64,000 nt of DNA from Siccibacter colletis (GCF_000696575.1 NZ_JMSQ01000015.1:95544-159543), one strand, 5' to 3'. Positions 1 to 8,382 are shown, counted from the first letter of the stretch. The notes: generated from the letters alone by a model not told the origin. Numbers and translations: made by a program.

Positions 1-1273
1 AGAGGCTCAGGACGTTGCCGAACAGTTGCGGATAGCGCAGGGCCACCCATGCCGCGGCGAGGCCACCGTAGCTGGAACCGGAAAGGATCGTGTGCGAGGC
101 ATGCAGGGGCAGCCCACGGGCGCTCAGCCAGGGACGCAGCTCCTGCGCCATCACATCGGCAAATACCGGGTTCGGGGTCAGCTCCTGAGCGCGGCGCGCC
201 AGATCGAGGCTGTCGATCAGCACCAGATTGACCGGAGGGAGTTCGCCGCGGGCAATAAGCGCATCCAGCACGTTAACGATGCGCTGCTCCTGCTGGTAGA
301 CGTTGCCGTCGAACAGCATCAGCGTCCATGCCGCGGCCCGATGCGGACGATAGATCTGAATATCACGCTCGTTGTCCAGTCGGTCGCTGTAGAAGCGGCT
401 GCGGGTCAGTGCGCCTGCGGTCAGCGGATGTGCCATCGCTGCGGCAGTGCAGTCGCGCTGCCGGGTGAGATCGAGTAAGGACGCGTGGTTCCAGCGGTCG
501 TGGGAACCCGGTTTGCCGCTGCGCGGGTTGAGCGGATCGGCCTGGGCATTGACCAGAATCGCGCGATGCTGCGCGAGGGGCGAGTCGGGTATTGCCGGTA
601 CGTCGGGGGAAAAACGGTACTGCATCAGCGTATCGGCGGGGACAACGAAGCTGCGAAACCAGACGTCGCTGTCGGCAAGGCGAAACAGCGGCACCTGATC
701 CCCCGCCGGGGAGCCAAACAGGTAGACATTGCGCTGGTCGCCGCGCCACAGGAAGGTCACCCGCTTGTGGCGCGCATCGTAAGGCTCTATCAGCGGCGTG
801 CCCCGGGTCGCTATGCTGCGCCAGAACGCCTCGCTGCTTTCCCCGGCGGCGAGGCGGGCGCTGAGACGTTGCAACGTGGGGCTGACCGGAGCCGGAGTCT
901 GGCGACGCTCAAGGGGCGTGGCGGCCCTGATATGCCAGCTCAGACTCCACGGCTGGTTTGGCTTACCGGAGAGGCGCAGGGTTGTGGTCTGCTGTTGCGG
1001 TAGCGCGAACAGCAACTGATGATTACCTTCTGACGGCCCGTGGCGCAGCAGCTCGCGATATGGCTGCTCCCCACGCCGCAGCCCGGCGTCGATGGCCCCG
1101 CTTAATTCAGCGGTAACGTAGTTCTCAGCGACTACCGGCAGGGTAAAGCAAAGTTTACCGCTGGCATCAAAGTGCCCCTGTTTTTTGCCGGTAATGGGCA
1201 AAGGCTCGCAGGCCAGTGCTTCGCCCGAAGCCATCAGCGTTCCGGTCAGTAATCCCAGCGTGATCCAGTTCAT
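1..1273 (-). CDS. Secreted enterochelin esterase (Fes/IroE-like), 3' end outside window
   Basis: Open reading frame without a stop from position 1273 to the window edge, so the C-terminus is missing. The N-terminus looks like a Sec signal (MNWITLGLLTGTLMASG, cleavage near ALA-C), which suggests a periplasmic enzyme. The middle matches the Fes N-terminal beta-sandwich style (VTFLWRGDQRNVYLFGS), and near residue 401 there is the alpha/beta-hydrolase nucleophile elbow GSSYGGLAA. The Fes family hydrolyses enterobactin-type trilactone siderophores to release iron. Three in-frame ATGs lie close together (1288, 1279, 1273). I chose 1273 because AAGG sits 8 nt upstream of it. The family is seen; the exact siderophore is inferred. 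Confidence 0.8.
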   Translation of the reverse strand, partial: MNWITLGLLTGTLMASGEALACEPLPITGKKQGHFDASGKLCFTLPVVAENYVTAELSGAIDAGLRRGEQPYRELLRHGPSEGNHQLLFALPQQQTTTLRLSGKPNQPWSLSWHIRAATPLERRQTPAPVSPTLQRLSARLAAGESSEAFWRSIATRGTPLIEPYDARHKRVTFLWRGDQRNVYLFGSPAGDQVPLFRLADSDVWFRSFVVPADTLMQYRFSPDVPAIPDSPLAQHRAILVNAQADPLNPRSGKPGSHDRWNHASLLDLTRQRDCTAAAMAHPLTAGALTRSRFYSDRLDNERDIQIYRPHRAAAWTLMLFDGNVYQQEQRIVNVLDALIARGELPPVNLVLIDSLDLARRAQELTPNPVFADVMAQELRPWLSARGLPLHASHTILSGSSYGGLAAAWVALRYPQLFGNVLSL

Positions 1274-1344
1274 GCGCATCACCTTCATCCGATGAAAGCC
1301 GTTACGCTAATGTAAATGCGAATTATTTGCAACTGGGTGCGGCG

Positions 1345-1690
1345 TTACTGCCAGGTGAGATCGACAGAAAACGTGTGTGCGCTGGTGGTGTAACCAGTAT
1401 TCTGAAAACTGGTGCTGTCGATATTACCAAACGGAACCTGAATATTGCGCTTACTTAGCTGACAGCCAACGGAACTGGTAACGACATTACTGGTGCCATT
1501 CCACAATGGCGGTCCGGAAAAATTATATCCCCCGACACAAAAAAGTTTGTGCCTACAATTGGTATCGTTGTAATTTTCCCGGCTTGCGTTTCGTTTTTAG
1601 TTTTTACAACTACGACGCTCCCTGTTATATCGAAAGGTTCGGTAGCGTTAGTAGGTATCTTATTCTGCAACTTGCGTGCTGGTTGCACGT
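1345..1690 (-). pseudogene. Remnant of a fimbrial adhesin/minor pilin
   Basis: The frame ending in TAA at 1347-1345 reads GGYNFSGPPLWNGT, then GCQLSKRNIQVPFGNI, and ends HTFSVDLTWQ. This is the pattern of a chaperone-usher pilin domain (the first Cys, then the IxVxLG strand). Upstream this frame meets a stop. The neighbouring frame carries more adhesin-like sequence (GSVVVVKTKNETQAGKI) but terminates at 1455, so the two halves need a frameshift to join. There is no signal peptide or start, and the 5' end abuts the terminator of the next gene. I read it as a truncated, frameshifted piece of a lost fimbrial operon. Confidence 0.6.
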
Positions 1691-1698
1691 AACCTGTG

Positions 1699-1724
1699 AA
1701 AAAAATCCACGCCGTAGCGTGGAT
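1699..1724 (-). terminator. Intrinsic terminator after the kinase-like gene
   Basis: On the minus strand, an 8-bp stem (ATCCACGC/GCGTGGAT) with a 4-nt loop is followed by a run of seven T, 20 bp after the stop of the upstream gene. A nearly identical terminator follows ychF at 14645-14671. Confidence 0.85.
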
Positions 1725-1744
1725 GGTAAGCGTACATCAGCGTG

Positions 1745-3124
1745 TCAGGATTGTGGATTGAGCAACCAGGTACCCGGTGTGCCGATGGTCAGCCTGACGC
1801 TGCGCGACTGGCTGCGGCTGCGCAGTTCAATCTGGTAGTTGCCGGGAGCGAGCTGCACAAAACCGTAGCCGTTAGCGGCAGGCACCACCTTCTGAACTTT
1901 ATCATTGACGATCAGCTGTTCGCCCTCGTACATGCGCACGTAGACCCGGGCCGTGCGATCTTCATCGGCTGGGGCAGCGCTGTCTGCAGCAGGCGCTGCC
2001 GGGGCAGACGCGGGGTGTGCCGGTGCCGGGGGGGCCGCCTGCTCAGGCGCGCTGCCACCGCCAAAAATCAGCGCACCGGCAATCACACCCACCAGCACGC
2101 CGGCAGCGATCTGCAGCGGCGTCAGGTAACGTTTCCAGGCAGGCTGCGCGACCTCGGTTTTTTCTTCCTCTACCGGCACCAGCATAGTGCCCGGGCGGGT
2201 AATGCCCGGCGCGCTGCTGGCGGCGGACGGCGTAATATCCGCCAGCTCGGCGAAGGCGGCGATTGACTGCGGGCGATCTTCGGGCTTCAGCGCCAGGGCG
2301 CGATCCACCGCGGTTAACAGCGCGGTGGAGTAACCCTGCGGCTGCAGCTCGGTCAGCGGTTTGCAGGTGTCCTGAATGCTGCGCGTGACGCTGGCCGGCG
2401 GGCAGGTGCCGGTAATCAGGGTATAGAGCACCGCCCCCAGGGCATAGATATCGGTCCAGGGACCAATCTGGCTTTCCAGGTCATCGGTGTACTGCTCAAG
2501 CGGCGCGAAGCCGGGGTGCAGCAGGCTTTTGCTGTTATCGGCAATGCCGGTCAGGTTGCGGCGCGAGGCCCCGGAGTTGAGTAGCAGCGGAATGCCGCTG
2601 TCCTGGATCTGAATGCTTTTCAGGGTGATGTCGCGGTGAATGTAATCGCCCTGGTGCAGGGTATCCAGCGCCCCGCACACCATCGGCAACATGCGGCGGA
2701 TCCAGGCTTCGTCGATGGTTTCAGGCTGCTGCTGGTGTAGCTCCGCCAGGGTAATGCCGCTGTAAAAAGGGGTGGCGGCGTAAGCGGTTTCGTTAATCAG
2801 CCAGAAGCGCAGTACCTGAATCAGGTTAGGGTGGTTGAACTGCGCCAGCTGGCGCGCTTCCTGCACGAAGTTGTTCAGTCCACTGGTGAACGCGGCGGTA
2901 TCCTGTTTGCTGCGCAGCACCAGGTTCATATCGTCGTTACGCACCGTCAGCGCGCGGGGCATAAATTCCCGCAGCGCCACCTGGCGCTCCAGATGCCGGT
3001 CCCAGGCGCGGTAGACGATGCCTTCGTTGGTGGAATCAACCACTTCCTGGATTTCAAACTCATCAAACTGATAACCGGGCGGCAGAGCATCGGGAATGCG
3101 CGGGGTGATATCGTTGTTTGTCAT
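1745..3124 (-). CDS. Membrane-anchored Ser/Thr kinase-fold protein, probable pseudokinase
   Basis: 459 residues: kinase fold (about 20-295), Pro/Ala linker, one transmembrane helix (about 335-357), Ala/Pro-rich stretch, and a C-terminal beta-rich PEGA-like domain (about 388-459) outside the inner membrane. Fold landmarks remain: HRD (163-165), FAPLEQY in place of the APE segment, WTDIYALGAVLY. Catalytic positions are altered: the VAIK lysine is Arg52 (VALREFMP), the glycine loop has lost its first glycines (DSTNEGIVY), HRDxKxxN reads HRDITLKS, and DFG reads NSG (183-185). Phosphotransfer therefore looks unlikely and a scaffold or sensor role is inferred. It lies 39 bp after the 316-residue periplasmic gene, probably in one operon. 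Partner and pathway are unknown. Confidence 0.8.
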   Translation of the reverse strand: MTNNDITPRIPDALPPGYQFDEFEIQEVVDSTNEGIVYRAWDRHLERQVALREFMPRALTVRNDDMNLVLRSKQDTAAFTSGLNNFVQEARQLAQFNHPNLIQVLRFWLINETAYAATPFYSGITLAELHQQQPETIDEAWIRRMLPMVCGALDTLHQGDYIHRDITLKSIQIQDSGIPLLLNSGASRRNLTGIADNSKSLLHPGFAPLEQYTDDLESQIGPWTDIYALGAVLYTLITGTCPPASVTRSIQDTCKPLTELQPQGYSTALLTAVDRALALKPEDRPQSIAAFAELADITPSAASSAPGITRPGTMLVPVEEEKTEVAQPAWKRYLTPLQIAAGVLVGVIAGALIFGGGSAPEQAAPPAPAHPASAPAAPAADSAAPADEDRTARVYVRMYEGEQLIVNDKVQKVVPAANGYGFVQLAPGNYQIELRSRSQSRSVRLTIGTPGTWLLNPQS

Positions 3125-3163
3125 GGTGAAAGATCTCTGCTCGATAATAACGAAAGTTCAGGT

Positions 3164-4114
3164 TTATTTCTGCGCGCGCCAGGCGCCAACCGCCGGATCG
3201 CGCAGCTGCGGGTGCAGAGAATCAATCAGCAGCAGCGTGATGGTGATATCCGGCTCAAGCCAGGCTGACCAGAACTTGCGTACCTCGTTCAGGCGCGCCT
3301 GCAAACGCGGCTCGTCGAGAGCCATGTCGCGCGAGACCTCTACCGCCACGGTGCCGGTGGATTGCCAGCCGTTGAGTTGAGGGTTATAGGGCAGAATCAT
3401 CCAGCTTTGCGGGGCGTGCTCGTTGCTCACCACCATGCGTTCATTATTCAGGGTGGTGATAAGAAGGGTATCGGCATTGGCATCGCGACGCAGGCCCACC
3501 ACCGGGAAGCCGTGCACGAAGGTCATTTCCAGCCGCTTTTCACCGTGCTGGCCGCGCTGAACCACTTCACTACGCCCGTTTAGCCAGCCGCCTTTTTCAC
3601 ACTTACCGTCAGGAATAAACAGCGCTGAGGTGTTGGCATCGCCCTGCCAGAAGGTGCGCAGATGGCAGCCGTCTTTAAGGGTGAACTCCAGCCACGGAGT
3701 ACGATCGGCAAGGGGAGAGAGATCTTCGGCGCGCTCACCGCTATTGGTTTCCAGTGCCGGGCCAGGGGCGATGGTGATCTCCCACTCGCTGGCTTTGGTG
3801 GCGGTTCCTTGGGCGATGGGTTTGTCCTGCGGGGTGGTCAGCTGCCAGTTCACCAGCTGCAGCCTGGCGCACTGGCTTTCCAGCAGCGCCCCGAGACGCG
3901 GCATAAAGGCGTTTAAGATGGTGGCGTCCTGTTCGCCGTTGGCGACGATTCGCAGCGGCAGTTCGGCGGCGCACCAGCTTTGCGGCGTGTTATCGCTGAT
4001 GTTGTCGATCCAGACGTCCAGCTTCTGGGAAGGTGACTGCACGATACGGTAATTCCCTGCCCAGACGCTGGAAGATGCCAGGAGCAGCGCCAGACCTGAA
4101 AGCCAGACTTTCAT
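3164..4114 (-). CDS. Periplasmic protein of unknown function upstream of the kinase-like gene
   Basis: 316 residues with a clear signal peptide (MKVWLSGLALLLASSSVWA, cleavage before GNYR). The mature part contains four cysteines in a spaced pattern (SWCAAEL, SQCARL, DGCHL, GKCEKG), compatible with two disulfides, and no other membrane segment. I do not recognise a family. The same orientation and a 39-bp gap to the membrane kinase-like gene suggest that they are co-transcribed and that this protein works in the periplasm, perhaps with the extracytoplasmic C-terminal domain of that protein. That link is inference. Confidence 0.7.
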   Translation of the reverse strand: MKVWLSGLALLLASSSVWAGNYRIVQSPSQKLDVWIDNISDNTPQSWCAAELPLRIVANGEQDATILNAFMPRLGALLESQCARLQLVNWQLTTPQDKPIAQGTATKASEWEITIAPGPALETNSGERAEDLSPLADRTPWLEFTLKDGCHLRTFWQGDANTSALFIPDGKCEKGGWLNGRSEVVQRGQHGEKRLEMTFVHGFPVVGLRRDANADTLLITTLNNERMVVSNEHAPQSWMILPYNPQLNGWQSTGTVAVEVSRDMALDEPRLQARLNEVRKFWSAWLEPDITITLLLIDSLHPQLRDPAVGAWRAQK

Positions 4115-4355
4115 AAAAATCCTTCTTAACCTGAATGAGTGATGCCGAAAAGCGGTGCCGTTGCGTCGAATTTACCGGGCACAAGCGGATAAGCGTCCGG
4201 TAACTGCTTGTTTTACCGATTTTCACGCTAATTTTCCAGGGCTATTTCTGATAGACATACTGCAAATTTCATGCGCCGGGGTCGGGGAGGCCCGGAAACA
4301 TGGCACCAGGCGAAGCGGGTAACGCCCGGTACCATGCAGATATTGCGCGTGGTGT

Positions 4356-4850
4356 TTAATCGATAATCCAGGTACCGCTGTTGGCGTTCTGACAGGCTTT
4401 GCTGGCACCGTCGATCGCCACGCAGGTTGATTTCTTCGCGGCACGACGCGGTTTCGGACGGTCGCTTTTGATGGTCTGCGCATACAACTCGCTTTTCACC
4501 AGCGCGCGCAGCGGCACGTAGCCAATAAGCTGCTCCTGATCCTGCTCGGCCACTGCCAGCCAGTTATGCTCCACCTGACCCAGTACGGTGTAGGTCTGGC
4601 CGTTTTCCAGCTGGGAGATCACCTTGCCGCCGAAATCGGGCTTGCTCATCACATAGCCGGGATAGAGCGCGCGGTAGCTGGCATTAACCGGGGTGAACTC
4701 CGTCGGGGGGCTGACGGCGTAACGGTGCGTGAGGGTCACGCCGTTAATTTCACTGGTCACAATGGTATCGTCGGTCATTTTGGGCGCGGGCGCTTTACAG
4801 CCGACTACGCTGGCAACAATAAGAAGTGCTAATACATTACGCAATTTCAT
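4356..4850 (-). CDS. SH3-type lipoprotein
   Basis: 164 residues starting MKLRNVLALL with lipobox SVVGC (Cys18) and Lys at +2, so predicted to be an outer-membrane lipoprotein. The centre resembles a bacterial SH3 domain (KVISQLENGQTYTVLGQ, then NWLAVAEQ, then IGYVPLRALV). The C-terminus has basic KPRRAAKKST followed by two cysteines. A longer frame extends upstream but lacks signal character, so I start at the lipobox ATG (4850). It reads in the same direction as the periplasmic protein/kinase pair 241 bp downstream and may belong to the same envelope system. No specific function is recognised. Confidence 0.75.
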   Translation of the reverse strand: MKLRNVLALLIVASVVGCKAPAPKMTDDTIVTSEINGVTLTHRYAVSPPTEFTPVNASYRALYPGYVMSKPDFGGKVISQLENGQTYTVLGQVEHNWLAVAEQDQEQLIGYVPLRALVKSELYAQTIKSDRPKPRRAAKKSTCVAIDGASKACQNANSGTWIID

Positions 4851-5182
4851 CGTGACTTTCCCTGGATAGATGGTGTAAACCCGACTGCCGTGGCGTGCGG
4901 GAGTGAGGCGCAAGAAATGCCACGACGGGGAATCAGCCCGGTCGATGCTGTCGCCGCCGTTCATCAGGAATTGTTTCCCGCTGAACCAGCACGTTATCGC
5001 CCGGGTAATAAATGATAGCCGTGATTTTACATAGCCTGATTGACAATTCAATGCCGTTATTGCCCCGGCACAGCATTAAATGCGACCTGTGGATTGCGGC
5101 GGCAAAATAATGGCGATGGCGGCAGTCAATTTACGTCCAGGCTGGTAATGATAAGCCAGACTTTATTAATAATTCCGGTGAA
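4851..5182. other. Intergenic region, 332 bp
   Basis: Lies between the repressor gene stop and the SH3 lipoprotein start. It should contain the lipoprotein promoter, but no convincing sigma-70 hexamer pair was found. An AT-rich inverted repeat (AATAATTC/GAATTATT, 5168-5187) overlaps the end of the repressor gene and lacks a T tract. No gene or RNA recognised. Confidence 0.4.
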
Positions 5183-6196
5183 TTATTCGCGTGCCGTCTT
5201 GCTTATCACCGCCACCGATTCACGCAGGATCAGCGTGCCTTCATGACGCCGTGCGCTGCTGGGTTCGTCGGTGGCCAACAGAATGCGCACCGCGTCGCTG
5301 ATCATCTCATCCATAGGAATGTGTAGTGTGGTTAACGCGGGTGTGTAATAGCGGCCAATAATCGAATCATCGAATCCGGCAAGGGAGATATCCTGCGGTA
5401 TACGGCGCCCGGACTCGCTGATGGCTTTCGCCGCGCCGATGGCCATATCGTCATTGGCGGCCAGCACGCAGGTCACCGCAATACCGCTTGCCAGCAGCAT
5501 GCGTCCGGCTTCGTAGCCGCTTTCAGTGGTCCAGCTGCCCGGCAGGATCAGCGCCTCATCACAGGCAATACCGGCTTCGCGCAGCGCGTCCTGATAACCG
5601 GCAAGGCGGCTGTCACCGGTGGGGGAATCGGGCGCGCCAGCGATAAACGCGATGCGCTGATGGCCCTGGCTAATCAGGTAGCGCGTCATGCGCTGGCTGC
5701 CTTCCCGGTGATCGACGAATACCGAACTGGCGCGGTGGCGATTAAGCTCGCGGTTGATCACCACCACCGGCACGCTGGCGGTATCGATCAGCGTGTCCAG
5801 CTCCTCAACGCTGAGAAACTTAGGGTAGATCATGATGGCGTCGCAGCGCAGCTGCTGGAGAAAGGCGATGGCGTCGCGCTCATCCTGGCTGCTGTTTTTG
5901 CCGTCGGCGAGGATCAACTGGCGCTGGTTGCGTTCGCTGAGGGTGGCGGCCTGATAGATCATGCCGGAGAAGAACGGGCCGTTATACAGGCGGTTGGTGA
6001 TCACCAGCCCCACCGAGTTAGATTCGCGGGTCGCCAGCTTGCGCGCCAGCAGGTTAGGGCGGTAGCCCGTTTCGGCAATCGCCTTGTCGATGCGCGCTCT
6101 CACCTCGTCGCTGACGAACACTTTGCCGTTCAGCGCCCGGGAAACCGTGGCTTTTGAGACGCCAGCTTTTCTGGCGACGTCCAGTATTGTGACCAT
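5183..6196 (-). CDS. LacI-family repressor, AscG-like
   Basis: 337 residues: N-terminal LacI helix-turn-helix (ILDVARKAGVSKATVSRAL) and a periplasmic-binding-protein-like sugar-binding domain. Stretches such as GYRPNLLARKLA, LRCDAIMIYPKFLSVEELD and AANDDMAIGA match what I recall of E. coli AscG, the repressor of arbutin/salicin/cellobiose genes. The start at 6196 has GAGG 5 nt upstream; the longer frame to 6283 does not look coding. It is 139 bp downstream of the PTS gene in the same direction. Two operators of the AscG type, TGAAACCGGTTTCA, lie before the PTS gene, so that gene is the obvious target. No 6-phospho-beta-glucosidase gene is adjacent. Confidence 0.88.
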   Translation of the reverse strand: MVTILDVARKAGVSKATVSRALNGKVFVSDEVRARIDKAIAETGYRPNLLARKLATRESNSVGLVITNRLYNGPFFSGMIYQAATLSERNQRQLILADGKNSSQDERDAIAFLQQLRCDAIMIYPKFLSVEELDTLIDTASVPVVVINRELNRHRASSVFVDHREGSQRMTRYLISQGHQRIAFIAGAPDSPTGDSRLAGYQDALREAGIACDEALILPGSWTTESGYEAGRMLLASGIAVTCVLAANDDMAIGAAKAISESGRRIPQDISLAGFDDSIIGRYYTPALTTLHIPMDEMISDAVRILLATDEPSSARRHEGTLILRESVAVISKTARE

Positions 6197-6335
6197 AACA
6201 TCCTCAGTAACAGTGACGCATCGCGCCGGGCAGTGCGCCTGACGCGGCGGGGACATCATAGTGCAGGCGGTGCGGTGCGCCAATGGCGGGCGCGCTACGC
6301 TGTGCGCTGCGCCCGCCCTGGGTCACCGGTCGAGG

Positions 6336-8231
6336 CTATGCCAGCTGCATCAGCGGCATCTGCTGACGAATATCGCCCGCCTCGTGCAGCTTCGTCAGCC
6401 GGAAATCGTCGCTGTTGACCACCAGCACCGGGGTGGTGAGGTCGTAACCGGCCTGCACAATCGCCTCTCTGTCAAACTCCAGCAGCGGCGTCCCGGCCTT
6501 CACCACATCGCCTTCTTTTACCAGCGGCCGGAAATGCTGACCCTGCAGCTCGACGGTGTTCAGCCCGACGTGGATCAGCAGCTCCGCGCCATTGTCGCAC
6601 GACAGGCCAATGGCGTGGTGCGAGGCGATCAGGGTCTCAACCCTGACATCGCAGGGTGCCACAACCTGGCCCGTGCTGGGGCGGATGGCGAGGCCATCGC
6701 CGAGCGCTTTCCCGGAGAACGCCTCATCGTTCACCGTTTCCAGCGCGATCACCTCGCCGTTGAGCGGGCTGAACAGGCTCAGGCCGGAGGTCGCCGCCGC
6801 AGGCGCAGCGATCGGTGCGGCGGCCGGTTGCTGCGGCTCCGCTGGCGTCAGGGTTTCTTCCTCTACCGGATCGTCAAAGCCCACGAACTGCACCATAACA
6901 ATTGTGAGAATAATGGCCGTGGCGCTGCCCACCAGCTCGCCGATAAACGACATCGGCGCCTCCGGGCTGATGGCATTCACCAGCGTGAACAGCCCCGGCA
7001 GCGCCGCATACGCGTAGTAGAGCGAACCAAACAGGCTGGCGACCACCGCACCCACTGCGCCGCCGATGCAGCCGCAGATAAACGGCTTCTTGAAGCGCAG
7101 GGTCACGCCGTAGATGGCAGGCTCGGTGATACCGAAGATTGCGGTCACGCCCGCGGAGAGCGAGGTGGCTTTCAGGGCGCGGTTGCGGGTTTTCAGGAAC
7201 ACGCCGAACACCGCTGCCATCTGGCCGATCACGGCGATGGTCTGGTACGCCTGGAAGGAGTCATAGCCCTGGGTGTCGAAGTTGGCCATGATCACCGGGG
7301 TAATCCCCCAGTGCACGCCAAAGATGACGATGATCTGCCATACGCCGCCGATCAGCGCCGCCGCCAGTGCCGGAGCAGTGTCAAACAGCGCGTTGTAGCC
7401 ACCGGCAATGGTCATCGCCACCCAGTTGGTGACCGGGCCAATCACAATCAGCGTCAGCGGCACGATAATGACAAAGCACACCAGCGGGGTAAACAGCGGG
7501 CTTATCACCTCCGGCAGCAGGCGCTCCACGCGCTTCTCCAGCCACGACAGCGCCCATACCAGGAACAGCGGCGGCAGCACCGATGAGGTATAAACCGTTT
7601 CGGAGAGTGGGAAGAACAGAAAGCTGATGCTTTCGCCATTGGCGATGCGGCCCGCCATCGCGGTCCACTCCGGGTTGATCAGGGCGCAGCAGCACAGCAG
7701 GGCGATAAACGGGTTGCACTTGAAGTGCCGCGCGGCGGTGATGGCGATAAACGCCGGCAGAAACGCGAACGGGGTCCAGGACATAAAGTTAAGGATGCTG
7801 TACGCCCCGGAGGTTTTGATGCCTTCGTCAATCAGGCCGACAACGATCAGTATCCCCTGCAAAATCCCGGCAGCGGCAAGGATATAGACGATGGGAGCAA
7901 ACACCGCCGACATGGTCGCGATCACCGCATCCAGCCAGCGCGTTTTCTGCTTGCTCTCGCCGCCGCTGTGGTTTTCTCCCAGCAGGCCAGACATTGCGCT
8001 GAACACATCGGCGACGTGGGTGCCGATGACCACCTGGAACTGTCCGCCGCTCTCCACCACGGCGATCACTCCAGGTAAATTCTGTACCGCGCTTTTGGCA
8101 GTGGCAGGCGTTTCATTCAATACCAGGCGCAGACGGGTGGCACAGCGGGTAAAGCTGACGATATTTTCCTCGCCTCCTGCCTCGCGCAGGATATCACCGG
8201 CTAACTTATTGTAATCCCTGATAACAGCCAT
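6336..8231 (-). CDS. PTS beta-glucoside transporter, EIIBCA
   Basis: 631 residues in the BglF order: EIIB with phospho-cysteine Cys30 (FTRCATRLRL), EIIC membrane domain with many helices (about 100-460), an Ala/Pro linker, and C-terminal EIIA with active histidine in LLIHVGLNTVEL. It imports and phosphorylates a beta-glucoside in the inner membrane. I start at ATG 8231 (AGAGG 8 nt upstream) rather than GTG 8240. E. coli AscF lacks the EIIA domain, so the permease is BglF-type while the regulator is AscG-type. Control by the downstream repressor and CRP is supported by sites at 8277-8350. The exact sugar is unknown. Confidence 0.92.
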   Translation of the reverse strand: MAVIRDYNKLAGDILREAGGEENIVSFTRCATRLRLVLNETPATAKSAVQNLPGVIAVVESGGQFQVVIGTHVADVFSAMSGLLGENHSGGESKQKTRWLDAVIATMSAVFAPIVYILAAAGILQGILIVVGLIDEGIKTSGAYSILNFMSWTPFAFLPAFIAITAARHFKCNPFIALLCCCALINPEWTAMAGRIANGESISFLFFPLSETVYTSSVLPPLFLVWALSWLEKRVERLLPEVISPLFTPLVCFVIIVPLTLIVIGPVTNWVAMTIAGGYNALFDTAPALAAALIGGVWQIIVIFGVHWGITPVIMANFDTQGYDSFQAYQTIAVIGQMAAVFGVFLKTRNRALKATSLSAGVTAIFGITEPAIYGVTLRFKKPFICGCIGGAVGAVVASLFGSLYYAYAALPGLFTLVNAISPEAPMSFIGELVGSATAIILTIVMVQFVGFDDPVEEETLTPAEPQQPAAAPIAAPAAATSGLSLFSPLNGEVIALETVNDEAFSGKALGDGLAIRPSTGQVVAPCDVRVETLIASHHAIGLSCDNGAELLIHVGLNTVELQGQHFRPLVKEGDVVKAGTPLLEFDREAIVQAGYDLTTPVLVVNSDDFRLTKLHEAGDIRQQMPLMQLA

Positions 8232-8276
8232 GTTATTCACCTCTGGTTTTAGTTATCGGTTGCGTGACGTTGTGTG

Positions 8277-8290
8277 TGAAACCGGTTTCA
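8277..8290 (-). promoter_or_regulatory. AscG-type operator O1
   Basis: Perfect 14-bp palindrome TGAAACCGGTTTCA, identical to the consensus I recall for AscG. It lies just downstream of the -10 element (TAGCAT, 8295-8290), so repressor bound here would cover the start of transcription of the PTS gene. Confidence 0.85.
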
Positions 8291-8317
8291 TGCTAACAAC
8301 GGATATATTCTGTGCAA
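8290..8317 (-). promoter_or_regulatory. Sigma-70 promoter of the PTS gene
   Basis: On the minus strand, -35 TTGCAC (8317-8312), a 16-bp spacer and -10 TAGCAT (8295-8290). The -35 lies inside operator O2 and the -10 touches O1. Confidence 0.6.
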
Positions 8318-8326
8318 CCGGTTTCA
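8313..8326 (-). promoter_or_regulatory. AscG-type operator O2
   Basis: TGCAACCGGTTTCA, 13 of 14 bases as O1, centred 36 bp upstream of it. It overlaps the -35 hexamer of the predicted promoter. Confidence 0.75.
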
Positions 8327-8334
8327 TGGCGGAG

Positions 8335-8350
8335 TGTGGGCTGACTCACA
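8335..8350 (-). promoter_or_regulatory. Candidate CRP site for the PTS gene
   Basis: TGTGG-N6-TCACA differs at one base from the CRP core TGTGA-N6-TCACA. Its centre is about 60 bp upstream of the predicted start point, the class I position. This fits catabolite control of a beta-glucoside PTS. Confidence 0.55.
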
Positions 8351-8356
8351 GAAGTG

Positions 8357-8382
8357 ATCCCTCAGCATTCGGGCTGAGGGAT
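8357..8382. terminator. Hairpin downstream of the LysR gene
   Basis: 10-bp perfect stem ATCCCTCAGC/GCTGAGGGAT with loop ATTCGG, 25 bp past the LysR stop and upstream of the CRP-like site. There is no T tract, so termination is only possible. Confidence 0.4.

Noticed and set aside
6261..7586. 441-codon open frame on the plus strand
   Set aside because: Lies antisense to the PTS gene; composition rich in His, Arg and Gln with no family character, typical of the shadow of a GC-rich gene.
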